This document shows positions 7,711-14,700 of a stretch of 26,315 nt of DNA, piece by piece (the stretch's first letter is position 1; each line of letters starts with the position of its first letter). The DNA lies in the IMG/VR virus record IMGVR_UViG_3300030060_006938, positions 757-27,071 of that record. One strand, given 5' to 3'. A program made the translations under genes and the position numbers. The stretch is from a virus. Below the pieces are notes generated by a model. The model was given only the letters and a program-made list of their open reading frames with translations. It was not told the DNA's origin and did no database searches.

Positions 7711-8368
7711 ATACCCCAGATATTCTTGGATTATATGTATTTTTTAATCTCTTAGAAATAAAGTCTGATGATTTTTCGTAATTCATTATCTGTTTATGTT
7801 CAGATACAAATGCACCAAGATACTGTGGTTTTAGTGTTCTTATCTTTCTTTTCTCTTCATTTAATTTAGTTTCATATTGGTAATTTGTAATTGCTACAAC
7901 AGGATTTACAATTACGATTGAGTTTGTGTAATTTTGATATTTAAATGTAAAATCTGCATCAACTTCTATGCCTTCTCGCATTACGACACGGTTATATTCA
8001 TCAACTATTTTTTTAGTTTCATAATGATGAATACCTGCTATGTTTTGTTGTGATCCATATTTCTCTAACATGTAATCATGTAAATCATTATGATCTAGAG
8101 GCCATTGATCTCGAATATTTGTAATATTATTTGTCGTAAGTATAACCCAATCTAATTCTGGATCTCCATACAAATCTTGAGCCAAAACATCTGGCCTTTG
8201 CTTCTCTTGAACGTAATAGTAATTAAAAGCAGTAATTGACTGATCAACATCAGTTCTTAATTTAGATCTTCTGAATATATTTTTTACAATAATTCTATCT
8301 TCAACTTTACTGCTTGATGGTAGTAGAGAAGGATAAGATATATTTGGTAATTCTTGAAAGTATGCCAT
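7709..8368 (-). CDS. 53: gp53 baseplate wedge protein
   Basis: A 219-aa protein (T4 gp53: 196 aa). The diagnostic block at residues ~50-90 reads Y-Y-x-V-x-E-K-Q-R-P-D-V-L-A-x-D-L-Y-G-D-P-E-L-D-W-V-I-L and matches T4 gp53's R-P-E-E-L-A-N-A-I-Y-G-N-P-Q-L-Y-W-V-L-L. gp53 is the last wedge component added and locks wedges together around the hub. The C-terminal half holds a short beta segment and a basic helix (~170-200). Its ATG overlaps the gp48 stop by 1 nt, so the two are probably translated in a coupled way at the end of a four-gene minus-strand operon. Confidence 0.88.
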   Translation of the reverse strand: MAYFQELPNISYPSLLPSSSKVEDRIIVKNIFRRSKLRTDVDQSITAFNYYYVQEKQRPDVLAQDLYGDPELDWVILTTNNITNIRDQWPLDHNDLHDYMLEKYGSQQNIAGIHHYETKKIVDEYNRVVMREGIEVDADFTFKYQNYTNSIVIVNPVVAITNYQYETKLNEEKRKIRTLKPQYLGAFVSEHKQIMNYEKSSDFISKRLKNTYNPRISGV

Positions 8369-10134
8369 TAGTAACCCACTGCATTGATTGGAACTGGTAA
8401 TAAATCTGGTCTATTTGGAGAATAATTAAATTCATTCTCATCATAATCTGTATCAAAGATTGGTTCAAGTTCTGAAAATCTTAAAGACATCGTAACAGAA
8501 ACTGGTTGTCCTCTTTCATATGCATTCCACATACCATCTGGTGTGTAGTTAACTGCACAACCAGTGCAAGCACAAGTTTTAATTCTAACTACAGAATGGT
8601 TTCTATCATCACCATCAAAGAAAAAGTTATCAACACCTTTTTTCGTTGTTCTAAATGATAAATCAAAAACGTTAGGTGTCCCTAAAAAGTATGAAGCAGC
8701 ACCACTTTTTGTGTTAACACCTTTTTTTGGTGCCATACCTTGTTTAAAAAATCTAATTATATTATTTACTCTGATTGCCTCTTCACGACTACGAGGTGTA
8801 AGTTTCCAAGTAAATGTAAATTCTCTTAGTGTTGGTGAATTGAATAGTAATGCAAGATTATTATTTGGGATAACACCTTGACCTCTTGCTAATACGGACT
8901 CTGGTGATAATCCAAATTGTAAAAAATTTAATAATCCAGATCCTACAATTGCCGATCCTAAAACTGATATGTTACTACTTGAATCTCCTAGTTGCTCAAA
9001 AATATTTTTTCCCTCGTCACCAGCTTGATTTAATGCATTGTTAAGTAAACCAAATACTTCTTCTCCTGCTGCTGTTATTTTTCCAGTTCCAGGAATATTA
9101 AATATTGTATTTGTATTACCATCTGCTTCAACTATCCTTCTGAGAGCTGCTCCTGCTGCATTTGTTTGTCCGAATACACCTGATGCAACTGCTGCTGTCA
9201 ATGCGTTTAATTGATCTGCACCCCAAGAGACATTGTTTGAATCTGCTAAACTATTTGGCATTGGTAATTTTACTAATCCCAAATGTTTTTCTCTGGGTGT
9301 TCCCATAAAAAGACCATCATTAGCTATATTACTAGGGTTAGTTTTTTGTTCATCTTTCTGCTTGTCAGTCCCAAAAAATACACTTTGATTTGGTGCTCTA
9401 TATGTAAACTGATTGATTTGCATATAGTCCTGTGTATTTCCAAAATCTGCATCAATTGGATATATTAGATTTCTAAGACTGAGTTTTTGTATTATATTAT
9501 CAACCTTTCCAAACTCTAATTGTATTCCCTCTTGACCTCCAGTATTTGATGATGCTTTTTCTTTTTCTTTATTATTATCTTCTTCGCCACCACCTCCTAT
9601 ACGATCTGCAGTAACCGTTATTTTTAATGTATCAGTTTCTTCATCATACTCATAATTATCTACTACTGAAGGATTAATTGAACCACCCTCTACTGATTTA
9701 TTTCTTCTATTTTGATCAGTAATAATCGCTTTCCGTAATTGGTTTTCTATTTCTATTAATCGAGCAGTTTTATCCTCCTCGGTGGTATTTTCATCCATTT
9801 GTCTTGTATAAAATCTTCTTCCTGCTTCAGTAAAAGATCCACCATTTTCCTGATTAGGTTTTGAAAAATCGTACAAATCCACAGAATTTTCAATGGTATT
9901 TTCAGGTCTTATTAATGGTGGTAAAATTCCAGTTGTTAGTTTCACTTCTCCATTATTATTTCGAAATAACCTACCATTCCTATCAAATATTCCCGCACCA
10001 TCATCATCTTTAAGTAATTTATATTTGTCATCGTTAATATTAACTTCGTCAAATTTTCCATCAAGATCTACCTCTACAAGACCTCCAAGTCTATTTTTTA
10101 TATATTGTTCTGATGCTTCAGTATGAGTTGTCAT
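8368..10134 (-). CDS. 48: gp48-like baseplate tail-tube cap protein
   Basis: A 588-aa protein, much longer than T4 gp48 (364 aa), mainly through an expanded N-terminal region. In T4, gp48 sits on the hub and, with gp54, starts tube polymerisation. The recognisable tube-like core is C-terminal: F-T-F-T-W-K-L-T-P-R-S-x-E-E-A (~residues 436-450), I-R-F-F-K-Q-G-M-A-P, a Y-F-L-G-T-P-N-V-F-D-L-S-F block, then N-Y-T-P-D-G-M-W-N-A-Y-E and V-S-V-T-M-S-L-R-F-S-E-L-E-P-I, typical of phage tube and tube-cap proteins. The first ~200 residues are polar, with an acidic/lysine-rich linker. An unusual C-x-C-x-x-C cluster lies at 521-526 just before the conserved block. Assignment to gp48 rather than a gp54 paralogue rests on size and on its position next to gp53. 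Confidence 0.72.
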   Translation of the reverse strand: MTTHTEASEQYIKNRLGGLVEVDLDGKFDEVNINDDKYKLLKDDDGAGIFDRNGRLFRNNNGEVKLTTGILPPLIRPENTIENSVDLYDFSKPNQENGGSFTEAGRRFYTRQMDENTTEEDKTARLIEIENQLRKAIITDQNRRNKSVEGGSINPSVVDNYEYDEETDTLKITVTADRIGGGGEEDNNKEKEKASSNTGGQEGIQLEFGKVDNIIQKLSLRNLIYPIDADFGNTQDYMQINQFTYRAPNQSVFFGTDKQKDEQKTNPSNIANDGLFMGTPREKHLGLVKLPMPNSLADSNNVSWGADQLNALTAAVASGVFGQTNAAGAALRRIVEADGNTNTIFNIPGTGKITAAGEEVFGLLNNALNQAGDEGKNIFEQLGDSSSNISVLGSAIVGSGLLNFLQFGLSPESVLARGQGVIPNNNLALLFNSPTLREFTFTWKLTPRSREEAIRVNNIIRFFKQGMAPKKGVNTKSGAASYFLGTPNVFDLSFRTTKKGVDNFFFDGDDRNHSVVRIKTCACTGCAVNYTPDGMWNAYERGQPVSVTMSLRFSELEPIFDTDYDENEFNYSPNRPDLLPVPINAVGY

Positions 10135-10611
10135 TTAAATTGAATCCCAAGCGTTTTCTGGTGATACCCTCTGACCGTATTTATTCGAAAAATTTTCAGT
10201 TACTAATTGTGTGATACTTAAATACTCTTCTGGGTCAGGTGGAATGATAAAAGTATCGCCCATATTACTAATAAAATATTTGTGTAACGTCTTTTTTGGT
10301 AAGGTCGCACCTATCTTATTTACCAAGCTCTGTGCAACTCCACCACGATAGGATGGATTTAGATAGTGTAAATTACCGCCAAGCATCTTATCTCCTTGAA
10401 AATCCATCACATACACGAGTGGTCTGCGATCATAAAATGGATACTTCTCTGGAAAAGATGCGGTGTATGTGAAGTAACAAAGTTCTCCTATCTCTGGGAA
10501 ACGAGTCTCTGCAACATCAGAAAGTTCAATATACAATTCATTTGCAAACCAATCTGGAGTTGTATTAGACTCACCCTCTGCTTTTTCTCTGATTCTTTCT
10601 CCAATACTCAT
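10135..10611 (-). CDS. Conserved T4-like cyanophage protein, function unknown (158 aa)
   Basis: A 158-aa acidic, soluble protein lying between gp4 and gp48. Visible features are an N-terminal amphipathic helix, a beta-rich core with F-Y-D-R-R-P-L-V-Y-V-M-D (~residues 59-70) and G-G-N-L-H-Y-L-N-P-S-Y-R (~78-89), and a C-terminal P-x-N-A-W-D-S-I. The H-Y-L-N-P-x-Y-R segment looks familiar from conserved hypothetical or virion proteins of marine T4-like phages, but I cannot name a T4 counterpart. The start overlaps the end of gp4 by 4 nt (ATGA), and its stop abuts the gp48 start, so it is made with head-completion and baseplate proteins. A structural or assembly role is inferred from context only. 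Confidence 0.75.
   Translation of the reverse strand: MSIGERIREKAEGESNTTPDWFANELYIELSDVAETRFPEIGELCYFTYTASFPEKYPFYDRRPLVYVMDFQGDKMLGGNLHYLNPSYRGGVAQSLVNKIGATLPKKTLHKYFISNMGDTFIIPPDPEEYLSITQLVTENFSNKYGQRVSPENAWDSI
10178..10185 (-). promoter_or_regulatory. Late promoter motif AATAAATA upstream of gene 48
   Basis: On the minus strand the bases read AATAAATA, an exact late-promoter match inside the end of the 158-aa gene and about 44 nt upstream of the gp48 ATG. It could drive gp48 and gp53 separately from gp4. It lies in coding sequence, so chance occurrence is possible. Confidence 0.4.
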
Positions 10612-11048
10612 TTGATACCTAGATTATCTTCTGTCATAATCTTAAATTCAAAGTTACGATCAGCACAGAACTCTCTTGCTGCTTTCCACTTTGCTTGATT
10701 GACCGCATATGTTTTGACCGAGTGAGCCCATGCCTTTGTTCTTTTCTTTGGATTGGTGCTCGGCATTTTTGTTTCTTTCTTTGGTTTAACTTCTACGACC
10801 ATAGTTCTTTTGTTTCCTTTCTTATCGATATACTTAAGAAAGAAATCTGGGAAGTAACGATGAATACGATTGTCAAGTGGAGAACGATAAGGAATCCAGA
10901 ACTCTTCTGATTGCCACTCACTCACTGTCTCATTCAAATCACAGTAGTTCATAAACTTTCTTTCCCACAAAGACCTATAAATAATATTTTGGGGATTCCC
11001 TTTATACTTTTTCGGGTATCTTGGGTAATACTTTCCTTTATATGACAT
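10608..11048 (-). CDS. 4: gp4 head completion protein (PD-(D/E)xK nuclease fold)
   Basis: A 146-aa protein, the size of T4 gp4 (150 aa), which is needed to finish heads before tail joining. The block N-I-I-Y-R-S-L-W-E-R-K-F-M-N-Y-C-D (residues 21-37), P-Y-R-S-P-L-D-N-R-x-H-R-Y-F-P-D-F (53-69) and V-V-E-V-K-P-K (84-90) is characteristic. These residues form a PD-(D/E)xK nuclease-like signature: E29, D68 and E86-x-K88 are all present, so a catalytic site could be intact. The segment N-Q-A-K-W-K-A-A (117-124) is also conserved. It is the first gene of the four-gene minus-strand operon and diverges from the gp54-like gene 36 bp away. No clear Shine-Dalgarno precedes the start. Confidence 0.92.
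   Translation of the reverse strand: MSYKGKYYPRYPKKYKGNPQNIIYRSLWERKFMNYCDLNETVSEWQSEEFWIPYRSPLDNRIHRYFPDFFLKYIDKKGNKRTMVVEVKPKKETKMPSTNPKKRTKAWAHSVKTYAVNQAKWKAAREFCADRNFEFKIMTEDNLGIK
10976..10983 (+). promoter_or_regulatory. Late promoter motif TATAAATA (full T4 consensus)
   Basis: A full match to the T4 late consensus. It lies on the plus strand inside the divergent gp4 gene, about 100 nt before the gp54-like start at 11085. It would give that operon a leader of about 90 nt that is antisense to the first ~55 nt of the gp4 coding sequence. Confidence 0.5.
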
Positions 11049-11084
11049 ACATATATTAACAGGATCAATTTAAAAACTATTTAG

Positions 11085-12293
11085 ATGGCAATAAGATCAG
11101 AAGATTTATATCTTAGCATACCTAATGCGAGTCCAATATTTTCGAAACTGGCAATCTCCAGTCAGTTCAAAGTATCGTTAGACTTGGTTCGTAGAGGTGC
11201 ATCGGGTGCTAATTTAGGATTGTTTGATTATTTGACTAACTGTGGTATATTTAATGATACAACATCCACGAGTCAAAAGTATGATTTCCTTTGTGCATCA
11301 GCATCTTTACCTGGTTCAAACTTTAATATTTCAGAGGAGTTAGGAAGTCGTCAGGGAATGACAGAAAGATTTGCAACAAGAAGAATATATAACGAATTTG
11401 ATTTAACTTTTTATATTGATAATGATTATAACGTATTACGTATGCTTGAGGAGTGGATGAATTATATTAATCCAGTATATAATGAATCAAATGGTAGGTA
11501 TGACGGAGCTGAAGGAAGTCAATTAAATGCGTATCAAGAAAGAAATACATATTCAAGATTTAGATATCCAGACGATTATCGAAGAAAGATAAGGATTACT
11601 AAATTTGAAAGAGATTTTCTACAGAATCCAAATGACAAGAACAACACTTTTAAAAATATGCCACTGTTGACATATCATTTTATTGATACGTTTCCAGTTA
11701 ATATTAATGCGGTTCCAATGACCTATGGTGGAAGTACATTTTTACAAGTAACAGCAGTCTTTACTTATTTGAGACATACGATTGAAAAACATGGTAATGC
11801 ACAGCAATCAGTTAGAGAAAAACTTTCAAATAATCAATTAACTCAGGTGAATCCACTTCGGCCAAAAATAATTGGAAATGAAATAGCACCAAGTACAACT
11901 GATCCAAATCCAACTAAACCAGTAGGATTTATACGTGGTGAACCATACTATGGGCCTTTTCACGTTCATCAAAGACCAGATGGTACAGTTGTAAAAATGG
12001 TTGGTGCAAAGCATCTTCCTTATCCTCATGCTATAATATATGATACAGTTAGAGAAAGTTTATCTCCTGATAGTGTCATTGTTGGTGATCCTGTAACAGA
12101 GATCAATCCTCCTGCACAACAACAAGAACAACAACAGGAGCAGCAACAAGAACAAGAGCAGCAACAGGAACAACAACAAGAACAAGAGCAGCAACAGGAA
12201 CAACAGCAAGAACAACAGCAAGAACAACAGCAAAATAACAACAACCAACAACAGCAGAACCAAGGTGGTGGTGGCGGTGGATACGGTTACTAA
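11085..12293 (+). CDS. 54: gp54-like tail-tube initiator with extra C-terminal domain and poly-Gln tail
   Basis: A 402-aa protein. Residues ~1-245 have the tail-tube fold pattern shared by T4 gp19 and gp54: R-R-I-Y-N-E-F-D-L-T-F-Y-I-D-N-D-Y followed by a helix with E-E-W-M-N-Y-I (~105-130), then L-T-Y-H-F-I-D-T-F-P-V-N-I-N and a strand F-L-Q-V-T-A-V-F-T-Y. In T4, gp54 (320 aa) caps the baseplate and nucleates the gp19 tube. Unlike T4, it continues with a histidine-containing domain (281-326), then a Gln/Glu tract (345-393) and a Gly/Tyr end (394-402). The same domain and Gly/Tyr end close the gp5-like protein at 18136. The start has no strong Shine-Dalgarno. gp54 is preferred over gp19 because of length and position beside the gp26 gene; a specialised tube paralogue is the alternative. 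Confidence 0.62.
   Translation: MAIRSEDLYLSIPNASPIFSKLAISSQFKVSLDLVRRGASGANLGLFDYLTNCGIFNDTTSTSQKYDFLCASASLPGSNFNISEELGSRQGMTERFATRRIYNEFDLTFYIDNDYNVLRMLEEWMNYINPVYNESNGRYDGAEGSQLNAYQERNTYSRFRYPDDYRRKIRITKFERDFLQNPNDKNNTFKNMPLLTYHFIDTFPVNINAVPMTYGGSTFLQVTAVFTYLRHTIEKHGNAQQSVREKLSNNQLTQVNPLRPKIIGNEIAPSTTDPNPTKPVGFIRGEPYYGPFHVHQRPDGTVVKMVGAKHLPYPHAIIYDTVRESLSPDSVIVGDPVTEINPPAQQQEQQQEQQQEQEQQQEQQQEQEQQQEQQQEQQQEQQQNNNNQQQQNQGGGGGGYGY
11103..11110 (-). promoter_or_regulatory. Possible late promoter for the gp4 operon (TATAAATC)
   Basis: The minus strand reads TATAAATC, one mismatch from the T4 late consensus, 55 nt upstream of the gp4 start and inside the divergent gp54-like gene. A second one-mismatch candidate (TCTAAATA) lies at 11078-11085. 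One of the two may serve gp4; neither is convincing alone. Confidence 0.3.
11925..12062 (+). repeat. Shared C-terminal cassette, copy 1 (in gp54-like protein)
   Basis: Residues 281-326 align with residues 725-767 of the gp5-like protein (20308-20436): 28 of 43 aligned positions are identical, including P-Y-Y-G-P-F-H-x-H, V-K-M-V-G-x-x-H, Y-P-H and I-I-Y-D-T. The conserved histidines, tyrosines and aspartate suggest a compact fold, possibly metal-binding. Confidence 0.85.
12117..12263 (+). repeat. In-frame CAA/CAG-GAA tandem repeat (poly-Gln/Glu)
   Basis: About 49 codons, almost all CAA, CAG, GAA or GAG with four AAC/AAT-type Asn codons near the end, built from Q-Q-Q-E and Q-E units. It sits between the cassette and a Gly/Tyr terminus of the gp54-like protein. 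The minus-strand cysteine- and leucine-rich frames here are artefacts of this repeat. Confidence 0.92.
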
Positions 12294-12326
12294 AACCTTG
12301 CTATATACAATACTGAATAAAATATT

Positions 12327-13046
12327 ATGCCTTTACCAAAGATAGCGACCCCGACTCATGAATTGGTTTTACCATCAACGGGAAAGAAAATTAAATACAG
12401 ACCATTCCTAGTGAAGGAAGAAAAAATATTAATTCTTGCACTAGAGAGTGAAAATCAAAAAGAGATTACAAATGCAATCAAATCTACTTTAAAATCTTGT
12501 ATTGAAACAAGAGGTGTAAAAGTTGAAGAACTTCCTACATTTGATATTGAATATATCTTTTTAAATATACGTGGTAAATCTGTAGGTGAATCCATAGATG
12601 TTTTGATAACTTGTCCTGATGATGATGAAACACAAGTTGAACAAAAAATTTATATTGATGAAATTAAAGTGGAAAAAAATGAAAAACATAATCGTGACAT
12701 TAAATTGGATCACTCTTTGACTTTAAGAATGAAGTATCCGTCACTAACTCAGTTTGTTGAAAATAATTTTAATCCATCAACTGAAGATAATTTGGATGCA
12801 TCAATGAGTATCATAGCATCGTGTATTGATGTTGTTTATAGTGAAGATGAATCATGGGCTGCTGCAGATTGCACAAAGAAAGAGTTAGATGAGTGGTTAG
12901 GAACTTTGAATACTAGTCAATTCAAAGAGATTGAATCCTTCTTTGAGACAATGCCAAAGTTAACTCACACAGTTAAAGTTAAAAATCCAAAAACAAATGT
13001 CGAAAGTGAAGTGACGATGGAGGGTCTACAAAGTTTTTTCGGGTAA
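12327..13046 (+). CDS. 26: gp26 baseplate hub protein / tail-assembly-chaperone-like
   Basis: A 239-aa protein (T4 gp26: 208 aa). It shows the cyanophage gp26 pattern: L-P-S-T-G-K-K-I-K-Y-R-P-F-L-V-K-E-E-K (~residues 15-33), F-D-I-E-Y-I-F-L-x-I-R-x-K-S-V-G-E (~72-89), a C-P-D-D-D-E-T segment, and near the end F-F-E-T-M-P-K-L-T-H-T followed by K-N-P-K-T. In T4, gp26 is an essential minor hub assembly factor; its position between a tube-type gene and tape-measure candidates matches the tail-assembly chaperone slot of other tailed phages. The last codons carry a T TTT TTC slippery heptamer two codons before the stop, and the -1 frame is open into the following 58-aa ORF. A fused protein of about 299 aa is therefore possible. 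Upstream there is no obvious Shine-Dalgarno. Confidence 0.8.
   Translation: MPLPKIATPTHELVLPSTGKKIKYRPFLVKEEKILILALESENQKEITNAIKSTLKSCIETRGVKVEELPTFDIEYIFLNIRGKSVGESIDVLITCPDDDETQVEQKIYIDEIKVEKNEKHNRDIKLDHSLTLRMKYPSLTQFVENNFNPSTEDNLDASMSIIASCIDVVYSEDESWAAADCTKKELDEWLGTLNTSQFKEIESFFETMPKLTHTVKVKNPKTNVESEVTMEGLQSFFG
13034..13040 (+). promoter_or_regulatory. Candidate programmed -1 frameshift site (T TTT TTC)
   Basis: The heptamer reads T TTT TTC in the gp26 frame, the canonical X XXY YYZ form, and is followed by GGG TAA. A -1 slip gives CGG GTA AGT ATG and continues without a stop through the 58-aa ORF. The same arrangement, near the end of the first of two tail-chaperone genes, is established for lambda G/GT and P2 E/E'. 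I see no strong downstream stimulatory stem. Confidence 0.55.
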
Positions 13047-13048
13047 GT

Positions 13049-13225
13049 ATGTCTCATATTAGTCTTGAGTCATACTTTAAACTTAACTTTGCTTTGATGC
13101 AACACCATAAATACTCTTTAACTGAAATTGAAAATATGATGCCTTGGGAGAGAGACATTTATGTTGGGTTGTTAAATCAACATATTGAAGAGGAAAATTT
13201 AAAAGCAAAACAAGCGAGTATGTAA
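13049..13225 (+). CDS. 58-aa ORF downstream of gp26, probable frameshift extension or gp51-like protein
   Basis: A 58-aa ORF starting 2 nt after the gp26 stop and ending directly against the ATG of the next gene. It is rich in helix-forming residues. The central S-L-T-E-I-E-N-M-M-P-W-E-R-D-I-Y-V-G-L-L block, followed by an E-E-E-N helix, resembles the short P-W-E-R-x-x-Y-x-x-L-L segment common in C-terminal parts of phage tail-assembly chaperones. It lies in the -1 frame relative to gp26, with a slippery heptamer just upstream, so it may be made mainly as part of a gp26 fusion; reinitiation at its own ATG is the alternative. Its position corresponds to T4 hub assembly catalyst gp51, but T4 gp51 is 249 aa, so the name is not assigned. 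It contains a late-promoter motif for the following gene. Confidence 0.7.
   Translation: MSHISLESYFKLNFALMQHHKYSLTEIENMMPWERDIYVGLLNQHIEEENLKAKQASM
13106..13113 (+). promoter_or_regulatory. Late promoter motif CATAAATA
   Basis: An exact NATAAATA motif inside the 58-aa ORF, about 112 nt upstream of the start at 13226. It could give the two tape-measure candidates and the hub gene a separate late transcript. Being in coding sequence, it may be coincidental. Confidence 0.35.
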
Positions 13226-14698
13226 ATGATTACACCGAACATTGCACCTAGAAAAATTACAGGATCTGCAGCCGCAGGTTTATTTTCTGCTGCAAAGAGT
13301 AGTGTTCGGACAATGGAGAGAACAACAAATACACTAGTAAAATCACCAGACATAACAAAAGAAGAGAAGTTAGGAATAAATTACGTTCAGTTCTTTGGAT
13401 CAAAGAAGAACTCAAAAATATTAAAGAAGAGTTTAAAATCAATCAGAGATTCTTTGGTTGCAACATTTGCAATTGCAAAAATGTTAAGGTCAGAGGTATC
13501 AAAAAATGTAAAACTAATCGGAGAAAAAACTAAAAAGAAAAAAGGTTTATTTGGATTAGGACTCGGTGGCATATTAGGTTTAGTTAGTTTACTAGCAAAT
13601 CCAATTGTTCTTGGTGCTCTGGGTATTGGTGCAGGACTTGTTGGTGGTGGATTTTTAATTAATTTCTTAATTCAAAACAGAGATCAAATTGCCGATTTCA
13701 TAATGAATAAAGCAAAGGGTTTGTATAATACTTTACAGGGATTAGTTACAGAGGTTCTTCGTGATTTTTTAGGAGATAGATTTAAAGATCCAGCCACAAG
13801 AAATATTGAGGTGGAAAGTGAAAAGAATATTGAAGAAACAATGGATGAGTTGTTGGGAGTAGATAAAGAAGGTAAGCGTATAAATCCTGATTTAACAAAG
13901 GGACAGGCTAGAGTCGAGGCAACAAAAAAAGAATTAGAAAGATTAGAAACAGAAAGAGATGAATTGGAAGCTCTGGGTGCTGGTAGAAGTTCAAAACAGG
14001 ATGAGGATTTTGAAGCAATTAAAAAAAGGATAGAACAATTAAAAACTGGAAAGAGTAAATTTGATAGAACGGATACACCGTTTCCTTTTAACTTCATGCA
14101 AAACCCCTTACAAAAGGAGTTTCAAAGAAGACCAGCATTCTTAAAAGATAATGAAGAGTATTTAAAATTAAGTGCTGATGAAAAACTTAAAAAGATAAGA
14201 GGACTTGTTGGTAACTTTAGAAGTAAAGGAAATAGTATGGATAGGATTTTAGAAATATACAGTAGGGCTATGCAACCAGGTGGTGAGGCATTTGGTGATG
14301 AAAGTAAGATGCAACAAGCAAGAGATATAATTGAATTTGCGAGAAGAGATGATAAAAATACTAGAAGAAATGAAGGTAACATAACACCAGGAAATTTCAA
14401 TTTCGATAGTACACCTGGTGAAAATACAAGTAAGATTAATACAAAAATTTCAAAAAATGATTTAATTAAAGAAGGTAATAGAAGAGATCAATCTTTTAGC
14501 AGTAATAATGGTGGGGAGTCTGTAAGTCAAAATAATTTTGATAGTACTGCTTCAAATACAAATCAAGTAAATGGAAGACGTAATTTAGCTCAAGTTCCTG
14601 TTAAAGCCAAAAGCACACCCACGATGCGTTATTTCTCTAACTTTAATGCGGATAATATGTATCCTAGTCTCAATAAAGCACAATTTAATATTGTTTAA
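13226..14698 (+). CDS. Putative tail protein, tape-measure candidate 1 (490 aa)
   Basis: The ATG follows the upstream stop with no gap (TAA-ATG). Residues 1-105 are polar and helical and end in a Lys cluster. Residues ~107-150 form a Gly-rich hydrophobic stretch (G-L-F-G-L-G-L-G-G-I-L-G-L, then further V/L/G runs and F-L-I-N-F-L-I-Q) that could span a membrane twice or form a hydrophobic hairpin. Next come amphipathic and coiled-coil-like charged helices (~205-270) and an Asn/Ser-rich disordered region (~385-460). This mix, and the position between gp26 and the gp27-like hub, fits a tape-measure protein, which in T4 is gp29 (590 aa). No residue-level match to gp29 was recognised, so this is position-based inference. 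It shares its Gly-rich hydrophobic patch and order of regions with the following gene. Confidence 0.6.
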   Translation: MITPNIAPRKITGSAAAGLFSAAKSSVRTMERTTNTLVKSPDITKEEKLGINYVQFFGSKKNSKILKKSLKSIRDSLVATFAIAKMLRSEVSKNVKLIGEKTKKKKGLFGLGLGGILGLVSLLANPIVLGALGIGAGLVGGGFLINFLIQNRDQIADFIMNKAKGLYNTLQGLVTEVLRDFLGDRFKDPATRNIEVESEKNIEETMDELLGVDKEGKRINPDLTKGQARVEATKKELERLETERDELEALGAGRSSKQDEDFEAIKKRIEQLKTGKSKFDRTDTPFPFNFMQNPLQKEFQRRPAFLKDNEEYLKLSADEKLKKIRGLVGNFRSKGNSMDRILEIYSRAMQPGGEAFGDESKMQQARDIIEFARRDDKNTRRNEGNITPGNFNFDSTPGENTSKINTKISKNDLIKEGNRRDQSFSSNNGGESVSQNNFDSTASNTNQVNGRRNLAQVPVKAKSTPTMRYFSNFNADNMYPSLNKAQFNIV

Positions 14699-14700
14699 TT

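Noticed and set aside
12026-12263. Minus-strand cysteine-rich and leucine-rich ORFs
   Set aside because: They are the antisense reading of the CAA/CAG/GAA repeat encoding poly-Gln/Glu; composition artefact.
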